A stretch of DNA of 64,000 bases, taken from contig NZ_JAUSZR010000001.1 in the NCBI RefSeq assembly GCF_030817835.1, forward strand, positions 1,240,001 through 1,304,000. Direction: 5' to 3'. The position numbers were made by a program, and so were the translations under genes. The notes below the pieces were generated by a model, which was not told where the DNA came from, searched no databases, and saw nothing but the letters and a program-made list of their open reading frames with translations. Position 1 is the stretch's first letter, and every line of letters starts with the position of its first letter. This DNA comes from Pseudarthrobacter sp. W1I19 (GTDB lineage: Bacteria > Actinomycetota > Actinomycetes > Actinomycetales > Micrococcaceae). Positions 39,760-48,646 of this stretch are shown piece by piece.

Positions 39760-40773
39760 CTACACCGCGCGCTTGCGCGGAGTGAGCCGAACGGCGGGCA
39801 GCGGCGGAGCGGGGATCCGGCCTGCCTCGGCGCCGGCATCGGGGCCGTGTCCCGGGACGAGCCCGTAGCGGGCTGCCGCAGCTTTGCCGTTGGACATGGC
39901 GGCCTGGGCTTCCCACTCATCCCGGGCCTGCTCCACTTCCTCGTGTGTGCGGCCCACAAAGTTCCACCACATCAGCAGCTCCTCCTGTAAGGGCTCCCCG
40001 CCGATCAGGAGGAAACGGGTGTCCGGTGACGCCTCAATCCTGAGCTCCCGGCGTCCGATGCCCAGATAGCCCAGCGGTCCCGGCGGGATGTCCTGTCCGT
40101 CCACCGCCAGGCCGCCGTCGAGCACCAGGATGCCGTGCTCAAAATGCTCATTCAGCGGAAGTACGCCGCTGCCCGTGCAGGAAACCTCGGCTCCGACAAT
40201 GGGCGAATACATGGTGGCAGGAGAAACCACCCCGCCCAGTTCCCCCACCATCACAGTGGCGGTAAAACCCTCACCGGCCAGGACAGGAAGGTCCCGGTGC
40301 TGCTCAAACGCCGGCTGCCGGTGCCGCTGCCCATCAGGAAGGGCCACCCACAGCTGGAGTCCGCGCTGCACCGGCAGCACGCCGTCGGACGGGAGCACGG
40401 CGAATTCCGAATGCGAGACCCCATGCCCGGCTGTCATGATGTTCAGCTCGCCCGGACGGACCACCACGTCGCTGCCCACGCTGTCCCGGTGCCGGATGGT
40501 GCCGGCGAGCGGCCATGTCACGGTCTGCAGCCCTATGTGCGGGTGCGGAAGCACGGACATGGCGGTGCGGTCGGGGCCGAAACTGTCCAGGAAACACCAC
40601 GCCCCGATGGTGGGCAGGCCGCGCTGGGGAAGCGTCCGCTGCACATTCATGGCCCGTACGCCGCCGAGCGGCACTTCACGCTCCGGCCATAGCTGCAAAC
40701 ACGGTCCGGAACTTCCTTCCGGGCTCGCCGGCGGGCAGACTTCCTGCTGGGGGGATACTTCCAAATTGGTCAC
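39760..40773 (-). CDS. Pirin family protein
   Basis: A 337-residue bicupin. The N-terminal cupin has the metal motif HPHIGLQTVTWPLAGTIRHRDSVGSDVVVRPGELNIMTAGHGVSHSE (His, His, His, Glu), which is the pirin signature. The C-terminal cupin has FEHGILVLDGGLAVDGQDIPPGPLGYLGIGRRELRIEA, then RFLLIGGEPLQEELLMWWNFVGRTHEEVEQARDEW. Pirins bind iron, and some oxidise quercetin; the role here is unknown. The start is GTG 40773, and the reverse-strand TAGAGT lies six bases upstream of it, so the message is probably leaderless. Confidence 0.93.
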   Translation of the reverse strand: MTNLEVSPQQEVCPPASPEGSSGPCLQLWPEREVPLGGVRAMNVQRTLPQRGLPTIGAWCFLDSFGPDRTAMSVLPHPHIGLQTVTWPLAGTIRHRDSVGSDVVVRPGELNIMTAGHGVSHSEFAVLPSDGVLPVQRGLQLWVALPDGQRHRQPAFEQHRDLPVLAGEGFTATVMVGELGGVVSPATMYSPIVGAEVSCTGSGVLPLNEHFEHGILVLDGGLAVDGQDIPPGPLGYLGIGRRELRIEASPDTRFLLIGGEPLQEELLMWWNFVGRTHEEVEQARDEWEAQAAMSNGKAAAARYGLVPGHGPDAGAEAGRIPAPPLPAVRLTPRKRAV

Positions 40774-40779
40774 CTCCCC

Positions 40780-40785
40780 ACTCTA
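40780..40785 (-). promoter_or_regulatory. -10 box for leaderless pirin gene
   Basis: On the reverse strand TAGAGT lies six bases before GTG 40773. Confidence 0.5.
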
Positions 40786-41020
40786 AGCCGGGCGGACATC
40801 CTGTGGTACGCCCGGCCCTCAGCCGGAAGCTGCGCCGTGCGAGGAGGCCCATCCGCCGGTGCAGCAGCCCCGAATGATTACAGTAGGGATTCCTTTGCCG
40901 GAAATGGGGCGCGATGCAGGTGTTGACCAGTCCGGTTTGGGCTACCGTAACTAACAGCGTGCCGTGACAAATTTGCGTTGCTTTTTCGAAGCCGTCCAAC
41001 AGAACAGGTAAGTCCGCACC

Positions 41021-42118
41021 ATGGACCAGGCCATGATCGAGTTTAAGAGCGTCACCAAGCAGTACCAGGGCGGGCAGCCGGCCGTGGACCGGCTCACCAT
41101 GTCCATCAGCCCGGGTTCCATCACCGTGTTTGTGGGGCCCTCGGGCTGCGGGAAAACCACTTCGCTGCGCATGATCAACCGTATGGTGGAGCCCACGTCA
41201 GGTGTTATCACCGTTGGCGGCAAGGACGTCACCTCCGTGCCGGCGCCCGAACTGCGCCGCTCCATGGGATACGTCATGCAGTCCTCCGGCCTCCTGCCGC
41301 ACCGCTCGGTGCTGGACAACATCGCCACGGTGCCCAGGCTCAACGGGGTCTCCAGGTCCGAGGCACGCAAGCGGGCGGAAGAGCTGCTCGACGTCGTTGG
41401 CCTGGCCAGCACCCTGGGCAAGCGCTACCCCTCGCAGCTCTCCGGCGGCCAGCAGCAGCGCGTGGGCGTGGCCCGCGCACTGGCGGCTGATCCGCCGGTC
41501 CTTCTGATGGATGAACCCTTCAGCGCGGTGGACCCTGTGGTCCGGGACGAACTGCAGCAGGAACTCCTTCGGCTGCAAAAGGACCTGGCCAAAACCATCG
41601 TTTTTGTCACCCACGACATCGATGAGGCCACCGTCCTGGGCGACAAGGTGGCCGTCTTTGCCACCGGTGGAAAGCTGGCGCAATACGCCACAGCGGAGGA
41701 GATCCTGCGGGCTCCGGCGAACGATTTCGTGGCCTCCTTCGTGGGACGCGACCGGGGCTTCCGCCACTTGGGATTCACAGGGTCCGACGGCGTGGCGGTG
41801 CACCAGGTGCCTACGGTGCTCCGCTCACCCGGTGGCGCATTTGAATCCGGGCCGGGCCGCGGCTGGCAGCTGGTGGTCGATGAGGCCGGGCGTCCGCTGG
41901 GGTGGACCGGGCCGGGTTCCGGCACGGGAATCATTCCCGGCGGGTCCCTTTTCAAGCCGGGGGAGAGCCTGCGCCGCGCGCTGGATGCGGCCCTGTCCTC
42001 GCCGTCGGGCCTGGGCGTTGCCGTGGATCCCGAAGGCAGGGTGCTCGGCGTCGTCAGGGGCGGTGAAGTCCTGGCCCTCATCGAAGAGGCGCGCCAGGTC
42101 AGGCAGGCTGCCCTCTGA
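41021..42118 (+). CDS. Glycine betaine/choline-type ABC transporter ATPase (OpuCA-like)
   Basis: A 365-residue ATPase for uptake of quaternary amine osmolytes. Walker A is VGPSGCGKTTSLRMINRMVEPTSG, the Q-loop is VMQSSGLLPHRSVLDNIATVPRL, the signature is LSGGQQQRVGVARALAADPPVLLMDEPFSAVDPVVRDELQQEL including Walker B, and the switch is FVTHDIDEA. The C-terminal 120 residues are a CBS-like regulatory region, as in OpuCA/OpuA, where they sense ionic strength. ATG 41021 or 41033 may be used. A TTGACC at 40923 is a possible -35 for the operon. The stop and the next start share an ATGATG-type overlap. Confidence 0.94.
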   Translation: MDQAMIEFKSVTKQYQGGQPAVDRLTMSISPGSITVFVGPSGCGKTTSLRMINRMVEPTSGVITVGGKDVTSVPAPELRRSMGYVMQSSGLLPHRSVLDNIATVPRLNGVSRSEARKRAEELLDVVGLASTLGKRYPSQLSGGQQQRVGVARALAADPPVLLMDEPFSAVDPVVRDELQQELLRLQKDLAKTIVFVTHDIDEATVLGDKVAVFATGGKLAQYATAEEILRAPANDFVASFVGRDRGFRHLGFTGSDGVAVHQVPTVLRSPGGAFESGPGRGWQLVVDEAGRPLGWTGPGSGTGIIPGGSLFKPGESLRRALDAALSSPSGLGVAVDPEGRVLGVVRGGEVLALIEEARQVRQAAL

Positions 42119-42840
42119 TGGACTGGTTCCTGGCAAACAGCGGCATGGTCCTGGAACGGGCCGGCCAGCATATGGTGCTCGCCCTGGTGCCCATGGTCCT
42201 GGGACTGGCGATTTCCATTCCGCTGGCGCAACTGGCGCGCCGCCACCAGGTGCTCCGCTCGGTGGTGCTCACAGCCTCCTCGCTGCTCTACACCATTCCT
42301 TCGCTGGCCCTTTTTATCATCCTGCCCACCATCCTCGGCACACGGATCCTTGATCCCCTCAATGTGGTGGTGGCCCTGACCATTTACGCCGTGGCGCTTC
42401 TTGTCCGCGCAGCCCTGGACGCCTTCGACTCCGTGGATCAGGACGTCAGCCAGGCCGCCGTTGCCATGGGCTACAAACCCCTCGCCCGGTTCCTGCAGGT
42501 GGACCTGCCCCTGTCACTGCCAGTGATGTTCGCCGGGCTCCGGGTGGTGTCTGTCAGCAACATCTCCCTGGTCAGCGTGGCGGCACTGCTGGGCGTGGGC
42601 AACCTGGGCATGCTCTTTACCGACGGACTGCAGCGGGATTTTGTGACCGAAGTGGTGGTGGGAATCGTCGCCATCCTGGTCCTGGCGCTGCTCATGGACG
42701 CCGTCCTGGTCCTGCTCGAACGGATCCTCACCCCGTGGGAGAGGGCCGGGAAACCGGGCCACCGGCAGCCGCTGGCGCCTGACGCCACTGATGGAGCCTG
42801 GCTGTTGGCCGAGCCGAAAACCGGAGGGGGAAACGCGTGA
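42118..42840 (+). CDS. Glycine betaine-type ABC transporter permease (OpuCB-like)
   Basis: A 240-residue permease with about six helices. The coupling-helix segment AAVAMGYKPLARFLQVDLPLSLPVMFAGLRVVSVSNISLVSVAALLGVGNLGMLFTDGLQ carries the EAA-loop pattern of OpuC/ProW-like permeases. SLLYTIPSLALFIILPTILGTRILDPLNVVVALTIYAVALLVRAALDAFDSVDQDV precedes it. It overlaps its neighbours on both sides, so expression is coupled. It should pair with the second permease to form the membrane channel. Confidence 0.93.
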   Translation: MDWFLANSGMVLERAGQHMVLALVPMVLGLAISIPLAQLARRHQVLRSVVLTASSLLYTIPSLALFIILPTILGTRILDPLNVVVALTIYAVALLVRAALDAFDSVDQDVSQAAVAMGYKPLARFLQVDLPLSLPVMFAGLRVVSVSNISLVSVAALLGVGNLGMLFTDGLQRDFVTEVVVGIVAILVLALLMDAVLVLLERILTPWERAGKPGHRQPLAPDATDGAWLLAEPKTGGGNA

Positions 42841-43583
42841 GCAATGTCTTCACGGATACCTTCGCCTGGCTGGCGGACCCCCTGAACTGGACCGGCAGCG
42901 CCGGCATTCCTGCACGGCTGGGCGAACACCTGCAGTACACGGGACTCGTGATGCTGATCGCTTCGGCCATCGCCCTTCCGGTGGGCCTGTATGTGGGCCA
43001 TACCGGCAGGGGCAGGGTGGCCGTCGTCGCCATCGCCGGCGCCCTTCGTGCCCTGCCCACGCTCGGCCTGTTGACACTGTTTGTGCTGCTGGCCGGAATC
43101 GGGTTGATGCCGCCCGTCTGGGCGCTGGTGATCCTCACCGTACCGCCGCTCCTGGCCGGCACTTACGCCGGGATTTCCAACGTGGACCGCAACGTGGTGG
43201 ACGCTGCCCGTGCCATGGGGATGACCGAACTGCAGGTCCTGTTCCGGGCTGAACTGCCCAACGCGCTGACGGTGATGTTCGGCGGCTTCCGGACCGGTGT
43301 GCTGCAGGTTATTGCCACCGTTTCCGTGGTGGCGTACATCAACCTGGGCGGCCTGGGGCGCTACCTGTTCGACGGACTGGTCCTCAGCGACTTTCCGCGG
43401 ATGCTGGGAGGCTCACTGCTCATCGCCGTCCTGGCCATCGCCGTCGATCTTGTCCTGTCCCTGTTCCAGAGAGTGTTCCTGACACCAGGGCCCTCACAGA
43501 AGTCCCACCGCGGCCATGAGGCCGCGGTCGATCGCACAGACCCCGTCCTGGCGGAGGCTGTGGCACAAGGAGGTAAATCATGA
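42837..43583 (+). CDS. Glycine betaine-type ABC transporter permease (OpuCD-like)
   Basis: A 248-residue permease homologous to the previous one, with the EAA-loop AARAMGMTELQVLFRAELPNALTVMFGGFRTGVLQVIATVSVVAYINLGGLGRYLFDGL. ALRALPTLGLLTLFVLLAGIGLMPPVWALVILTVPPLLAGTYAGISNVDRNVVDAA holds helices 2-4. GTG 42837 overlaps the upstream stop by GTGA. The C-terminal 30 residues are polar. The last codons overlap the binding-protein start by ATGA, and AGGAGG upstream of that start lies within this gene. Confidence 0.93.
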   Translation: MSNVFTDTFAWLADPLNWTGSAGIPARLGEHLQYTGLVMLIASAIALPVGLYVGHTGRGRVAVVAIAGALRALPTLGLLTLFVLLAGIGLMPPVWALVILTVPPLLAGTYAGISNVDRNVVDAARAMGMTELQVLFRAELPNALTVMFGGFRTGVLQVIATVSVVAYINLGGLGRYLFDGLVLSDFPRMLGGSLLIAVLAIAVDLVLSLFQRVFLTPGPSQKSHRGHEAAVDRTDPVLAEAVAQGGKS

Positions 43584-44542
43584 AAGAAAGCCGACTACAG
43601 GGCCTTGGCAGGCGCACATTCGGCGGGCTGGCCGCCGGAGTTGGCCTGGCCGTGGTGCTCTCCGCCTGCGGGGGATCGTCCGATCCGCTCAGCAAGGCCC
43701 CGGCCAGCAGTGGGACTGCGTCCGGTGGCGCCACCTCGCTGGTGATTGGTTCCGCCGACTTCCCCGAAAGCCAGATCATTGCCGAACTGTACGCCGGGGC
43801 ACTGAACGCGGGCGGTGTCAAGGCCACCACGAAACCGAACATCGGGTCCCGGGAGGTCTACTTCAAGGCTGTCCAGGACGGTTCGGTGGACGTGGTTCCG
43901 GATTACACCGGCAACCTGCTGCTGCACGTGGACAAGGAAGCGACCGAAGTATCCGCGGACGAGATCGCCAAGGCCCTGACGGACAAGCTGCCCGACGGCC
44001 TGGCCGTCCTTGACGCAGCCAAGGCCGAAAACAAGGACGCGATGGTGGTCACCAAGGCGACCGCCGAGAAGTACCAGCTGAAGTCCATCGAGGACCTGGC
44101 GAAGGTGTGCAGCGAGATCGTGGTGGGCGCCCCTGCCACGTTCGCCGAGCGCGCCTACGGCCTGCCCGGACTGAAAAAGAACTACAACTGCGAGCCCAAG
44201 AAGCTCGAGCCTTTCAGCGACGGCGGCGGTCCGGTGACGCTCAAGGCCCTGTTGGAGGACCAGGTACAGGTGGCCGACATCTACACCACCACGCCGTCCA
44301 TCGCCGACAACGACCTTGTGGTCCTGGAGGACCCGGAGAACAACTTCATCGCCCAGCAGGTCGTCCCGCTGTACAACAAAGCCAAGATGACGGACAAGGC
44401 GAAGGACGCGATCAACTCGGTGTCCAGGATCCTCACCACCGATGACCTGATCAACCTCAACCGGGCCGTCAGTGGCAGCCAGAAGCAGGGCGCCAAGGAA
44501 GCTGCTGAAGCCTGGCTCAAGGACAAGGGCATCGTCAAGTAG
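43580..44542 (+). CDS. Glycine betaine/choline ABC transporter substrate-binding lipoprotein (OpuCC-like)
   Basis: A 320-residue lipoprotein. The leader is RRTFGGLAAGVGLAVVLSACGG with lipobox LSAC, preceded by a twin arginine. The mature part follows the OpuAC_2/OpuCC pattern: LVIGSADFPESQIIAELYAGALNAGGVKATTKPNIGSREVYFKAVQDGSVDVVPDYTGNLLLHV, and later TTPSIADNDLVVLEDPENNFIAQQVVPL. Residues such as the Tyr in PDYTGN contribute to quaternary ammonium binding in this family. It is the last gene of a four-gene operon with ATPase and two permeases and is followed by a terminator. The system probably imports glycine betaine, carnitine or choline under osmotic stress. Confidence 0.93.
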   Translation: MKESRLQGLGRRTFGGLAAGVGLAVVLSACGGSSDPLSKAPASSGTASGGATSLVIGSADFPESQIIAELYAGALNAGGVKATTKPNIGSREVYFKAVQDGSVDVVPDYTGNLLLHVDKEATEVSADEIAKALTDKLPDGLAVLDAAKAENKDAMVVTKATAEKYQLKSIEDLAKVCSEIVVGAPATFAERAYGLPGLKKNYNCEPKKLEPFSDGGGPVTLKALLEDQVQVADIYTTTPSIADNDLVVLEDPENNFIAQQVVPLYNKAKMTDKAKDAINSVSRILTTDDLINLNRAVSGSQKQGAKEAAEAWLKDKGIVK

Positions 44543-44565
44543 GAATCATCGCGTGCTTTGCCGGT

Positions 44566-44620
44566 ACGACGGCGGCTGACGGACTTCGCGGGTCCGGCAG
44601 CCGCCGTCGTGCTTCCTTTT
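44566..44620 (+). terminator. Intrinsic terminator of the osmolyte ABC operon
   Basis: ACGACGGCGGCTG pairs perfectly with CAGCCGCCGTCGT around a 19-base loop and is followed by GCTTCCTTTT. Confidence 0.88.
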
Positions 44621-44718
44621 GGGGCTGGCTGCCAATGCGGTGCCGCCGGGTGCGGCTCTCCGGCGTGTGTGGCTGAGGTCTCACTGGAAGTACATCCCTG
44701 CTGTGGCATATTTGATGA

Positions 44719-45939
44719 ATGGCAGAATTCAAGCAGTCCACGAAGCTTCACAACGTCCTTTACGACATCCGTGGACCGATTCTCCAGGCGGCCCAGCAGA
44801 TGGAGGCGGAGGGCCACAGAATCCTGAAGCTGAACATTGGCAATCCCGCACCCTTCGGCTTCGAGGCACCGGACGCCATCCTCGTGGACATGATCCGCCA
44901 CCTCCCGCACGCCCAGGGTTACAGCGACTCCCGGGGCATTTTCTCCGCGCGCACCGCCGTCTCGCAGTACTACCAGACCCGCGGGATCCAGAACATCCAC
45001 GTCGATGACATCTACCTGGGCAACGGGGTGAGCGAACTCATCACCATGTCCCTGATGGCCCTGCTCGATGACGGCGACGAAGTCCTCATCCCCACGCCGG
45101 ACTACCCGCTGTGGACGGCATCAGTGGCGCTCGCCAGCGGCAAGCCCGTGCATTATCTCTGCGACGAGGAATCCGGCTGGCAGCCTGACCTTGAGGACAT
45201 GGAAGCCAAGATCACCCCGCGCACCAAGGGGATTGTGGTCATCAACCCGAACAACCCCACCGGTGCCGTTTATCCGGAAGAGACGCTGCGTAAGATCGTG
45301 GCTTTGGCCGAGAAACACGGCCTGGTCGTCTTCGCCGACGAGATCTACGAAAAGATCCTCTACGAGGACGCCGTGCACGTGAACCTGGCCGGTCTCACCG
45401 GGGACCACGTCCTTTGCCTCACCTTCAGCGGCCTGTCCAAGGCCTACCGGGTGTGCGGCTACCGTGCCGGCTGGATGGCCATCTCCGGTCCCAAAAAGGA
45501 TGCGGCGGACTACCTGGAGGGCATCAGCCTGCTGGCAAACATGCGCCTGTGTGCCAATGTCCCCGCCCAGCATGCCATCCAGACCGCGCTCGGCGGCTAC
45601 CAGAGCATCAACGATCTGATCCTGCCTGGCGGACGGTTGCTGGAGCAGCGTAATAAGGCCTACGACATGCTCAACGCCATTCCGGGTGTCAGCACCCAGC
45701 AGGCCAGGGGCGCCCTCTACCTCTTCCCCCGGCTGGACCCGGAGGTCTACCACATCAGGGACGACGAGAAGTTTGTCCTGGACCTCCTTCGGGAGCAGAA
45801 GATCCTGGTCTCACACGGCCGGGCCTTCAACTGGGTGCGTCCGGACCACTTCCGCATGGTCACGCTGCCCAACGTCAAGGACATTGAAGAGGCCGTGGGG
45901 CGGATGGGGGACTTCCTAAGCAGGTACCAGGGGAACTAG
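44719..45939 (+). CDS. alaA: Pyridoxal phosphate-dependent aminotransferase, AlaA-like
   Basis: A 406-residue class I aminotransferase that probably interconverts alanine/pyruvate with glutamate/2-oxoglutarate. It has the AlaA-type N-terminus STKLHNVLYDIRGPILQAAQQMEAEGHRILKLNIGNPAPFGFEAP. GNGVSELITMSLMALLDDGDEVLIPTPDYPLWTA is the cofactor phosphate-binding part, INPNNPTGAVYPEE the substrate loop, and FADEIYEKILY the PLP-pyridine Asp/Tyr. The Schiff-base lysine is Lys241 in FSGLSKAYRVCGYRAGW. It is 406 residues, matching E. coli AlaA in length class. A weak CATATT box lies six bases before ATG 44719. Confidence 0.94.
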   Translation: MAEFKQSTKLHNVLYDIRGPILQAAQQMEAEGHRILKLNIGNPAPFGFEAPDAILVDMIRHLPHAQGYSDSRGIFSARTAVSQYYQTRGIQNIHVDDIYLGNGVSELITMSLMALLDDGDEVLIPTPDYPLWTASVALASGKPVHYLCDEESGWQPDLEDMEAKITPRTKGIVVINPNNPTGAVYPEETLRKIVALAEKHGLVVFADEIYEKILYEDAVHVNLAGLTGDHVLCLTFSGLSKAYRVCGYRAGWMAISGPKKDAADYLEGISLLANMRLCANVPAQHAIQTALGGYQSINDLILPGGRLLEQRNKAYDMLNAIPGVSTQQARGALYLFPRLDPEVYHIRDDEKFVLDLLREQKILVSHGRAFNWVRPDHFRMVTLPNVKDIEEAVGRMGDFLSRYQGN

Positions 45940-45946
45940 CCTGTGC

Positions 45947-45971
45947 TTCACGGGCGCTTCGGACCCGTGAA
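45947..45971 (+). terminator. Hairpin between alaA and ppk2
   Basis: TTCACGGG pairs with CCCGTGAA around nine bases in the 53-base gap. It has no T-run and could attenuate rather than end transcription. Confidence 0.4.
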
Positions 45972-45992
45972 CCTTCGCGGAAAGGATTCCCC

Positions 45993-46847
45993 ATGGCCGG
46001 CGTCGTCCAGTTTGATCAGCACCCCTCCGAGACCCTTCGGGCGGGGGAGGGGTTTTCGCTCGACGACGTGGATCCGGATTCCACCCCCGGCTACAGGGGC
46101 GGCAAACAGGACGGCAAGGCGCTCCTGGCTGACCTGGACGATGAGCTGACGGAGCTGCAGGAAAAGCTCTTCGCAGAGTCCCGTTTCGGCGGCCGCAAGC
46201 GGATCCTGCTGATCCTGCAGGCGATGGATACCGCGGGCAAGGGCGGAATCGTCAACCACGTCATGGCGGCGATGGACCCCCAGGGCGTGCAGTTCAAGGC
46301 GTTCAAGGCGCCCACGGACCAGGAAAAGTCCTACGACTTCCTGTGGCGCATCGAGAAGGAAGTGCCGGCCGCCGGTATGGTGGGCGTTTTTGACCGTTCC
46401 CATTATGAAGACGTCCTGATTCACCGCGTTCATGACTGGGCCACGCCGGATGAGATCAAGCGCAGGTACGTGGCCATCAACGAGTTCGAGGCACGGCTGA
46501 CGGACTCGGGCACCAAGGTGGTCAAGGTGATGCTGCACATCAGCGGGGACGAGCAGAAGGCAAGGCTGCTGGCCAGGCTGGACAACCCCGCGAAGCACTG
46601 GAAATACAACCGCGGCGACCTCGACGAACGGGCCCTCTGGCAGGACTACATGGATGCCTACCAGGCCGCCATCGACGCGACGAGCACCGCGGACGCACCG
46701 TGGCATGTGGTCCCGGCCAACAAGAAGTGGTACGCGCGCATCGCCGTTCAGCAGCTTCTGCTGGGAGCGCTGTCCAGCTTGAACCTTGAGTGGCCCAAGG
46801 CGGAGTTCGACGTCGACGCCGAGCGGGAGCTGATCCTCCAGTCCTGA
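45993..46847 (+). CDS. ppk2: Polyphosphate kinase 2 family protein
   Basis: PPK2 enzymes phosphorylate AMP, ADP or GDP with polyphosphate. The protein is 284 residues, a one-domain form. Walker A is LLILQAMDTAGKGGIVNHVMAAMDPQGVQFKAFKAP, the lid/Walker B block is VGVFDRSHYEDVLIHRVHDW, and the motif LARLDNPAKHWKYNRGDLDERALWQDYMDAYQAAID with WHVVPANKKWYARIAV completes the family set. The class (I, II or III) and nucleotide preference cannot be settled by eye. The start is ATG 45993. It is convergent with xseB, with a 15-bp tandem repeat between them. Confidence 0.94.
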   Translation: MAGVVQFDQHPSETLRAGEGFSLDDVDPDSTPGYRGGKQDGKALLADLDDELTELQEKLFAESRFGGRKRILLILQAMDTAGKGGIVNHVMAAMDPQGVQFKAFKAPTDQEKSYDFLWRIEKEVPAAGMVGVFDRSHYEDVLIHRVHDWATPDEIKRRYVAINEFEARLTDSGTKVVKVMLHISGDEQKARLLARLDNPAKHWKYNRGDLDERALWQDYMDAYQAAIDATSTADAPWHVVPANKKWYARIAVQQLLLGALSSLNLEWPKAEFDVDAERELILQS

Positions 46848-46880
46848 CGTTTGGACCGGCTGGCTGGCCTTCCATCCGCT

Positions 46881-46925
46881 GGCGCTACATTGGCTGGCGC
46901 TACATTGGCTGGCGCTACATTGGCT
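46881..46925. repeat. Three perfect 15-bp tandem repeats at the 3' end of xseB
   Basis: GGCGCTACATTGGCT occurs three times without a mismatch. On the reverse strand each copy places TAG in the xseB frame. XseB stops in the first copy it meets (46915-46917), and the other two lie in the gap before ppk2. A copy-number-variable minisatellite is likely. Confidence 0.9.
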
Positions 46926-47133
46926 GGTCGCGGGCGGCGGCCAGCCGTTTCCGTGCACCTTCCAGCCATTCCTCGCAGCGCGCGGCCAACGCCTCGCCCC
47001 GCTCCCAGAGTGCGAGGGATTCCTCCAGGCTGGCACCTCCGGCTTCCAGCCTCCCCACCACAGCGATGAGCTGCTCACGGGCTTCCTCGTAGCTCAGTGC
47101 TGCGACGTCGTTTGCTGGCGTGGGCTCAGTCAT
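46915..47133 (-). CDS. xseB: Exodeoxyribonuclease VII small subunit
   Basis: The 72-residue small subunit binds several copies per XseA to form the single-strand-specific exonuclease [58 protein letters not shown] is the whole Exo_VII_S coiled hairpin. ATG 47133 lies inside the last codons of xseA (8-base overlap), so translation is coupled. The frame is open far upstream within xseA, but that is not family sequence. The C-terminal residues DQPM are encoded by the tandem repeat, which supplies the stop. Confidence 0.95.
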   Translation of the reverse strand: MTEPTPANDVAALSYEEAREQLIAVVGRLEAGGASLEESLALWERGEALAARCEEWLEGARKRLAAARDQPM

Positions 47134-48484
47134 TGGGTTCTCCGGTTTCGGGTTGGGGCTGATGAAGTGCTCCCGCGGACTCAAGCGTCCCCGTGGACGT
47201 CGCGCCGAAGCGGCCTTCCGCCACACGCACGGACAACTGTGTTCCCGCCGGAGCCTCCGCCGGGCGGCGCACCACAGCATGCCCTGCACTGCTGCGGCCG
47301 GCCGCCTGCGGATTGGCGAGTTCGACGACGGCGTACCCCCGGTCGAGCGTTTTCTGCGGCGAGAGGGCGCGCACCTGGGCTTTCAGGTGTTCCAGCTGGT
47401 CCGCGGCACGGACCACGGTGGAACTCACCGCGGCGGAGGACCTGCGGAGCAGCCTTTCAATCTCTTCGGAACGATCCGTTACCAGGCGTTCGGGCGCTGC
47501 CAGCACTGGCCGTGAGTGCAGCGACGCCAGGCGGTCCGCTTCCCGGTCCACCAGGCGCTCCATGCAACGGCGCAGCTGTTCCCTGGCCTGGCGCACCCCG
47601 GCCAGCTCTTCGGAAACTTCCGGCACGATCCGCTTGGCCGCGTCCGTGGGGGTGGAGGCGCGGAGGTCGGCGACGTCGTCGAGCAGCGGCCGGTCCGCTT
47701 CATGGCCAATCGCGCTCACCACCGGGGTGGCGGCAGCAGCCACGGCCCGGACCAGTTCCTCGCTGTTGAATGGCAGGAGGTCTTCAAGTGCGCCTCCGCC
47801 ACGGGCGATGACAATAACGTCCACCTCCGGGCGGCCGTCCAGGTCGCGGAGTGCACGGATCACCTGGGCCACCGCGGTGTTGCCTTGGACGGCCACCTCC
47901 CGGATCTCGAATTCGACGGCGGGCCAGCGCAGGGCGGCGTTCCGGAGGATGTCCTTCTTCGCATCCGAGTCCCTGCCGGTGATCAAACCGATACGGTGCG
48001 GCAGCAGGGGGAGCGGCTTCTTGCGGGAGTCGGCGAAAAGACCTTCGGCGGAGAGCGCCTGGCGGAGCCGCTCAATCCGGGCCAGGAGATCACCCAGGCC
48101 CACCGGCCGGATGTCCCGGACCAGCATGTTAAGCCGGCCGGTCTTCAGCCAGAACTCAGGCTTCAGCAGGGCCACCACCCGGGACCCGCGTTCCAGGGGC
48201 AGGTTCTGGCGCTCCAGCACCTTGGTCCAAACGGAAGCGGGGAGGGAAACTTCGGCATCGACATCGCGCAGGGTGAGGTAGGCGTTAGTGCCGCGCCGGT
48301 TCAGTTCAATGACCTGCCCTTCCACCCAGGCTGACGGCGTCCGGTCGATGTGGGCTTTCAGTTTCTGCGACAGCAACTGGAGGGGCCAAGGGTTGTCCGG
48401 GCTGGTTTCCGCTGCCGTCGCAGGAAGGGTGGTGGGCCCGGACACTTGCGGACCGGGCACGGGAAGCGAGGCCTGTTCAGACAT
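47126..48484 (-). CDS. xseA: Exodeoxyribonuclease VII large subunit
   Basis: The catalytic subunit of exonuclease VII, 452 residues from ATG 48484 with AAGGGAG upstream. The N-terminal OB-fold (about 30-130) contains [29 protein letters not shown]. The nuclease core has [37 protein letters not shown], then [62 protein letters not shown], which is diagnostic. The C-terminal coiled coil and the ending, with [15 protein letters not shown], complete it. It is the upstream gene of the xseAB operon. Confidence 0.96.
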   Translation of the reverse strand: MSEQASLPVPGPQVSGPTTLPATAAETSPDNPWPLQLLSQKLKAHIDRTPSAWVEGQVIELNRRGTNAYLTLRDVDAEVSLPASVWTKVLERQNLPLERGSRVVALLKPEFWLKTGRLNMLVRDIRPVGLGDLLARIERLRQALSAEGLFADSRKKPLPLLPHRIGLITGRDSDAKKDILRNAALRWPAVEFEIREVAVQGNTAVAQVIRALRDLDGRPEVDVIVIARGGGALEDLLPFNSEELVRAVAAAATPVVSAIGHEADRPLLDDVADLRASTPTDAAKRIVPEVSEELAGVRQAREQLRRCMERLVDREADRLASLHSRPVLAAPERLVTDRSEEIERLLRRSSAAVSSTVVRAADQLEHLKAQVRALSPQKTLDRGYAVVELANPQAAGRSSAGHAVVRRPAEAPAGTQLSVRVAEGRFGATSTGTLESAGALHQPQPETGEPND

Positions 48485-48646
48485 GCGGGCTCCCTTGCGG
48501 GGCTGGAGCTGAGGGCATGGGGTCCTTCGTCTGTTGTGCGGCGGTCATTCAACCATATCCATAAGCTCTACCATCCGGGACGGACAGTATCCGGCCACCA
48601 GGCCCGCCTAGGATGGGTTGACCGCCATCGACCCGAAGGATCTGCT

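Noticed and set aside
46881..46925. Possible CRISPR-like array
   Set aside because: The three 15-bp units are directly adjacent with no spacers, and there are no cas genes; it is a simple tandem repeat.
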